A stretch of DNA of 20,833 nucleotides from Sphacelaria rigidula (lineage: Eukaryota; Phaeophyceae; Sphacelariales): assembly GCA_964200075.2 (NCBI GenBank), contig CAXNAA020000489.1:1-20833 (forward strand), read 5' to 3'. The position numbers and the translations under genes were made by a program. Each line of letters starts with the position of its first letter. Within the stretch, counting starts at the first letter, position 1. The notes under the pieces were generated by a model. The model made no database searches. It was not told the DNA's origin and was given only the letters and a program-made list of their open reading frames with translations. Positions 18,443-20,833 of this stretch are shown here, in pieces.

Positions 18443-20745
18443 TTCCTTCCTTCGTTCTCCATCTTCATTTTGATCATCCCTGAGCTATGGTCCCTAGCTG
18501 TAATGAGAGATGAGTTGCCGAGGTCATCATTGATTGTCGAGCACGCTAGCGATTTATCGGCAGACACCCTCAGGGATTTTGATCCGTTCTGATGGAAGCT
18601 AGACATGTCGATGTCGTGCACTACAGAGGGTCATACTGTAGTGTTGTAGTAGCCGCCGAAGTGTGTTGTCTGTATGCTGTTTCCTGTGTGCTGTCGCCCG
18701 TTAGCAGGGAGAAGTCAGCCCTGTTCGGTGAAAGCAAGTAGAGTTGGAGGAGCCATTTCAAGACGGACTGATTTGGTAGCTGCGGATACCGATCGCTGAT
18801 GTGCACTCGATGCGTGTACTGGTAGGAGGAACGCACAGCTCTTATGCGAAACGATTACTGTGACTGTTGGCCAAACGCGTCGGATCAGTAGGACGGTAGC
18901 AACAAGGGTTTTCCGACTTGCTGATGAGGAGGAGGTTTCAGCAGCTCCTTTGTTCAGGAGTGGTCGTGTTCGTCGTGCTGCCTTGAGTTATATATTCGCG
19001 GCAATCGAGAAACAAACGCTTTGGTTGTACGCATGTACTTATGAACTTTGAACATAGGACTACAAAGTATTCTCAAGGAAGTACTGCGGGTTTATTGATC
19101 ACCCAACACAGGAAAAACAGATGGTAGGAGTGCGTGGTGCTTGCTCATTCCCGAAGCTTGTCGAAGCAAGGTGGTGCACAGCACACTGTAATGTGTGTGC
19201 GTCGAATGCGATTCGCGCTATTCCTATTCGTGCTGAACGCCATGTGGATGTGCACCATGCACTTGCCACCAGAGTCGTTCAAATTTATCCGAAAATACTT
19301 GTGAAGTGCAATGCAGTTATTCCGGGGCTGGGCAGGTCCTGCGCGGTACCACTGTCTGTACTCTGGAGTGATTGATGGCTCCTGGAACTTACGCTTATTT
19401 CCTGCTTCGGACAGTACTGTGAACCGTTGTTTTGTTCGGGATGCGCTTGCCGTTTCCCAACCCACCTGTTGTGGCCGACAGGTATGCAGTAGTACAGTCA
19501 GAAAGAGTGTTGGATGTTGCGTTTTGTCGTCACGCTGAATCGTGAGTACGAGACACTAGCGCGTGATGTCAGATATGCTAAATCTCTCACAGAGAAGAAT
19601 GCCGATTTTTCATGATGAGAGCACGTTCATGTGTGTGTAGACGTACTGCAATCCTGAAATTTATGTTTGAAAGCTGAAGTTTGAGCGGACACTTGGCGGA
19701 ATGAGGAGTGCTTGTTTTGCTGAGATAGGTCAGTGTATGAATGAGAGGATATGATGCGCATGATGGCTGATACTCTGTACGATGCTGTTCCATGTTCCCC
19801 TCGAGCCTGCACTTCCATCCATGTGAAACATGTGTAACCCAGGTGCAACCTTTCGAGACGGGGGTGTGCACACGTGGTGGTGATTTTTTATGGAGGATGA
19901 CCAACGATCAAGTCAACTCCCCTACTGCACGACGCCCTCCCTTGCAATGAGTAATTAATGGGAGATGGAGTATATTCGTGCAGTACCCCCTTTTCGCATT
20001 GTGTCGGCGGAGGAAGAGATAGAAGCGAAAAAATTGAGTGGGTAGGCTGTTGTTGTCAGCTCCTTTGAGAGGTTGCGTCGCTGCTCCGACTGTCATGGTG
20101 AGAGAGAGGTGAAACAGATACAAGTCTGTTGTGCTTTCCCTGTTTTTATTTTTTTATTTTTGGCTTTCGATATTCTTCGCTGTAAATGGGGCAATGATGA
20201 GTACAGTAGTTCGATTGGCTCTGGAAACCTGGTATCATGAGCACTGGAATGTGTTTCAGTCTTTGCCGTAGCTTTCGTCGTTCAGGCGGGTTTATATCCG
20301 GAAAAACTATGTTCCGAAATACTGGGATGTAGGGCTTCAAAGGTGCTGGTGTGCCTGTATTGGTCAAGCCCTAGCCGTCAGAGGCCTCGTTTACGAAATG
20401 CAAGTTTGCGCCTTTTGGGCATGAGCTACCCACGCTGCTTCGAGGGGCATGGACGTTTTGTGGGGTGCTTTCCATCGTGACGTGCATTTGCCTGGGCCGG
20501 CGCTCAAGACAGGCTGTGGCATATGATGACGAAATAAAAACGTCTAGGGCACGTGGAAATTGTCCTGTTTTGCTTTTGAGGATCAGATTTGCGTCTTGAA
20601 ATGTTGATCGGAATCTGGGTGTATAAATGACTTTTGAACCTTGCGGAGAAGTGATGACATATTTCACCGTTTTCCGTGCCTGCCTATATTTTTTATGGTA
20701 ACTCCTGTTCTTACTGTGCATCCTCTCTACCCGTGATGAAACGGA

Positions 20746-20748
<3 letters not shown>
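18443..20748. other. Gene-poor stretch without recognisable genes
   Basis: Unconserved ORFs on both strands. The longest are 116 codons at 20721-20371 minus (basic N-terminus), 106 at 19465-19145 minus and 105 at 19904-19587 minus. A perfect 8 bp stem CACTACAG/CTGTAGTG with a 9-base loop lies at 18619-18643. A terminal T-rich stretch is at 20143-20161. Nothing recognisable was found. Confidence 0.5.
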
Positions 20749-20781
<33 letters not shown>

Positions 20782-20833
20782 GGGTGTTATTTCCCCCCTC
20801 GGGGAGGGGGGAAGGGGGGGGGGGTGGTTTTAG
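20749..20833 (+). repeat. G-rich low-complexity block at the right edge
   Basis: An uninterrupted run of 31 G (20749-20779), then TTGGGTGTTATTT, then an 8 bp perfect stem CCCCCCTC/GAGGGGGG (20793-20811, loop GGG) and further G runs. It is the counterpart of the left-edge tract and may be a sequencing or contig-end artefact. Confidence 0.8.

Overview
This looks like nuclear DNA of a eukaryote, most likely a photosynthetic stramenopile (brown alga or relative). One protein gene can be supported. It lies on the minus strand, is cut into at least five exons by four GT-AG introns of 0.67 to 7.6 kb, and runs off the left edge. It encodes a HemW-type radical SAM protein (the family related to oxygen-independent coproporphyrinogen III oxidase). 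Its N-terminus reads like a bipartite plastid presequence: a hydrophobic signal segment, then a phenylalanine at the expected cleavage site. The lineage call rests on that presequence, the very long introns and the repeat load, so it is an inference.

Layout. 1-35 is G-rich low complexity, and a second, longer G-rich block closes the window at 20749-20833; both may be assembly or sequencing artefacts. 82-12386 (minus) is the hemW-like gene, with about 1.1 kb of visible coding sequence in 12.3 kb. The introns hold a tRNA-derived SINE family (2530-2889, 7962-8328 and a headless copy at 11206-11357), a G-quadruplex-type G5 array (722-744), a diverged direct repeat (7449-7632 / 7736-7929), a hairpin element (10074-10512) carrying a second, nearly perfect palindrome (10273-10444), and an inverted repeat around a telomere-like stretch (10980-11199).

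12387-20748 has no gene I can name. A short plus-strand ORF at 12541 could be the first exon of a divergent gene. The longest ORF of the window (16411-17130, 239 codons) is unrecognised. The rest holds simple repeats, a second copy of the 10 kb hairpin family (15971-16272, inverted), a tRNA-like Pol III head (about 16298-16366), a repeat shared with intron 1 (17972-18096 and 6651-6780), and a 133 bp hairpin (18310-18442).

The most noteworthy signal is the hairpin family seen at 10 kb and 16 kb. The two copies have diverged in sequence but keep their inverted-repeat arms, and both have splice-site-like borders (GTAWGT and TTRCAG) in the same relative places. That would fit an intron-mimicking or intron-generating non-autonomous element. 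No prokaryotic features, CRISPR arrays, rRNAs or confident tRNA genes were seen.
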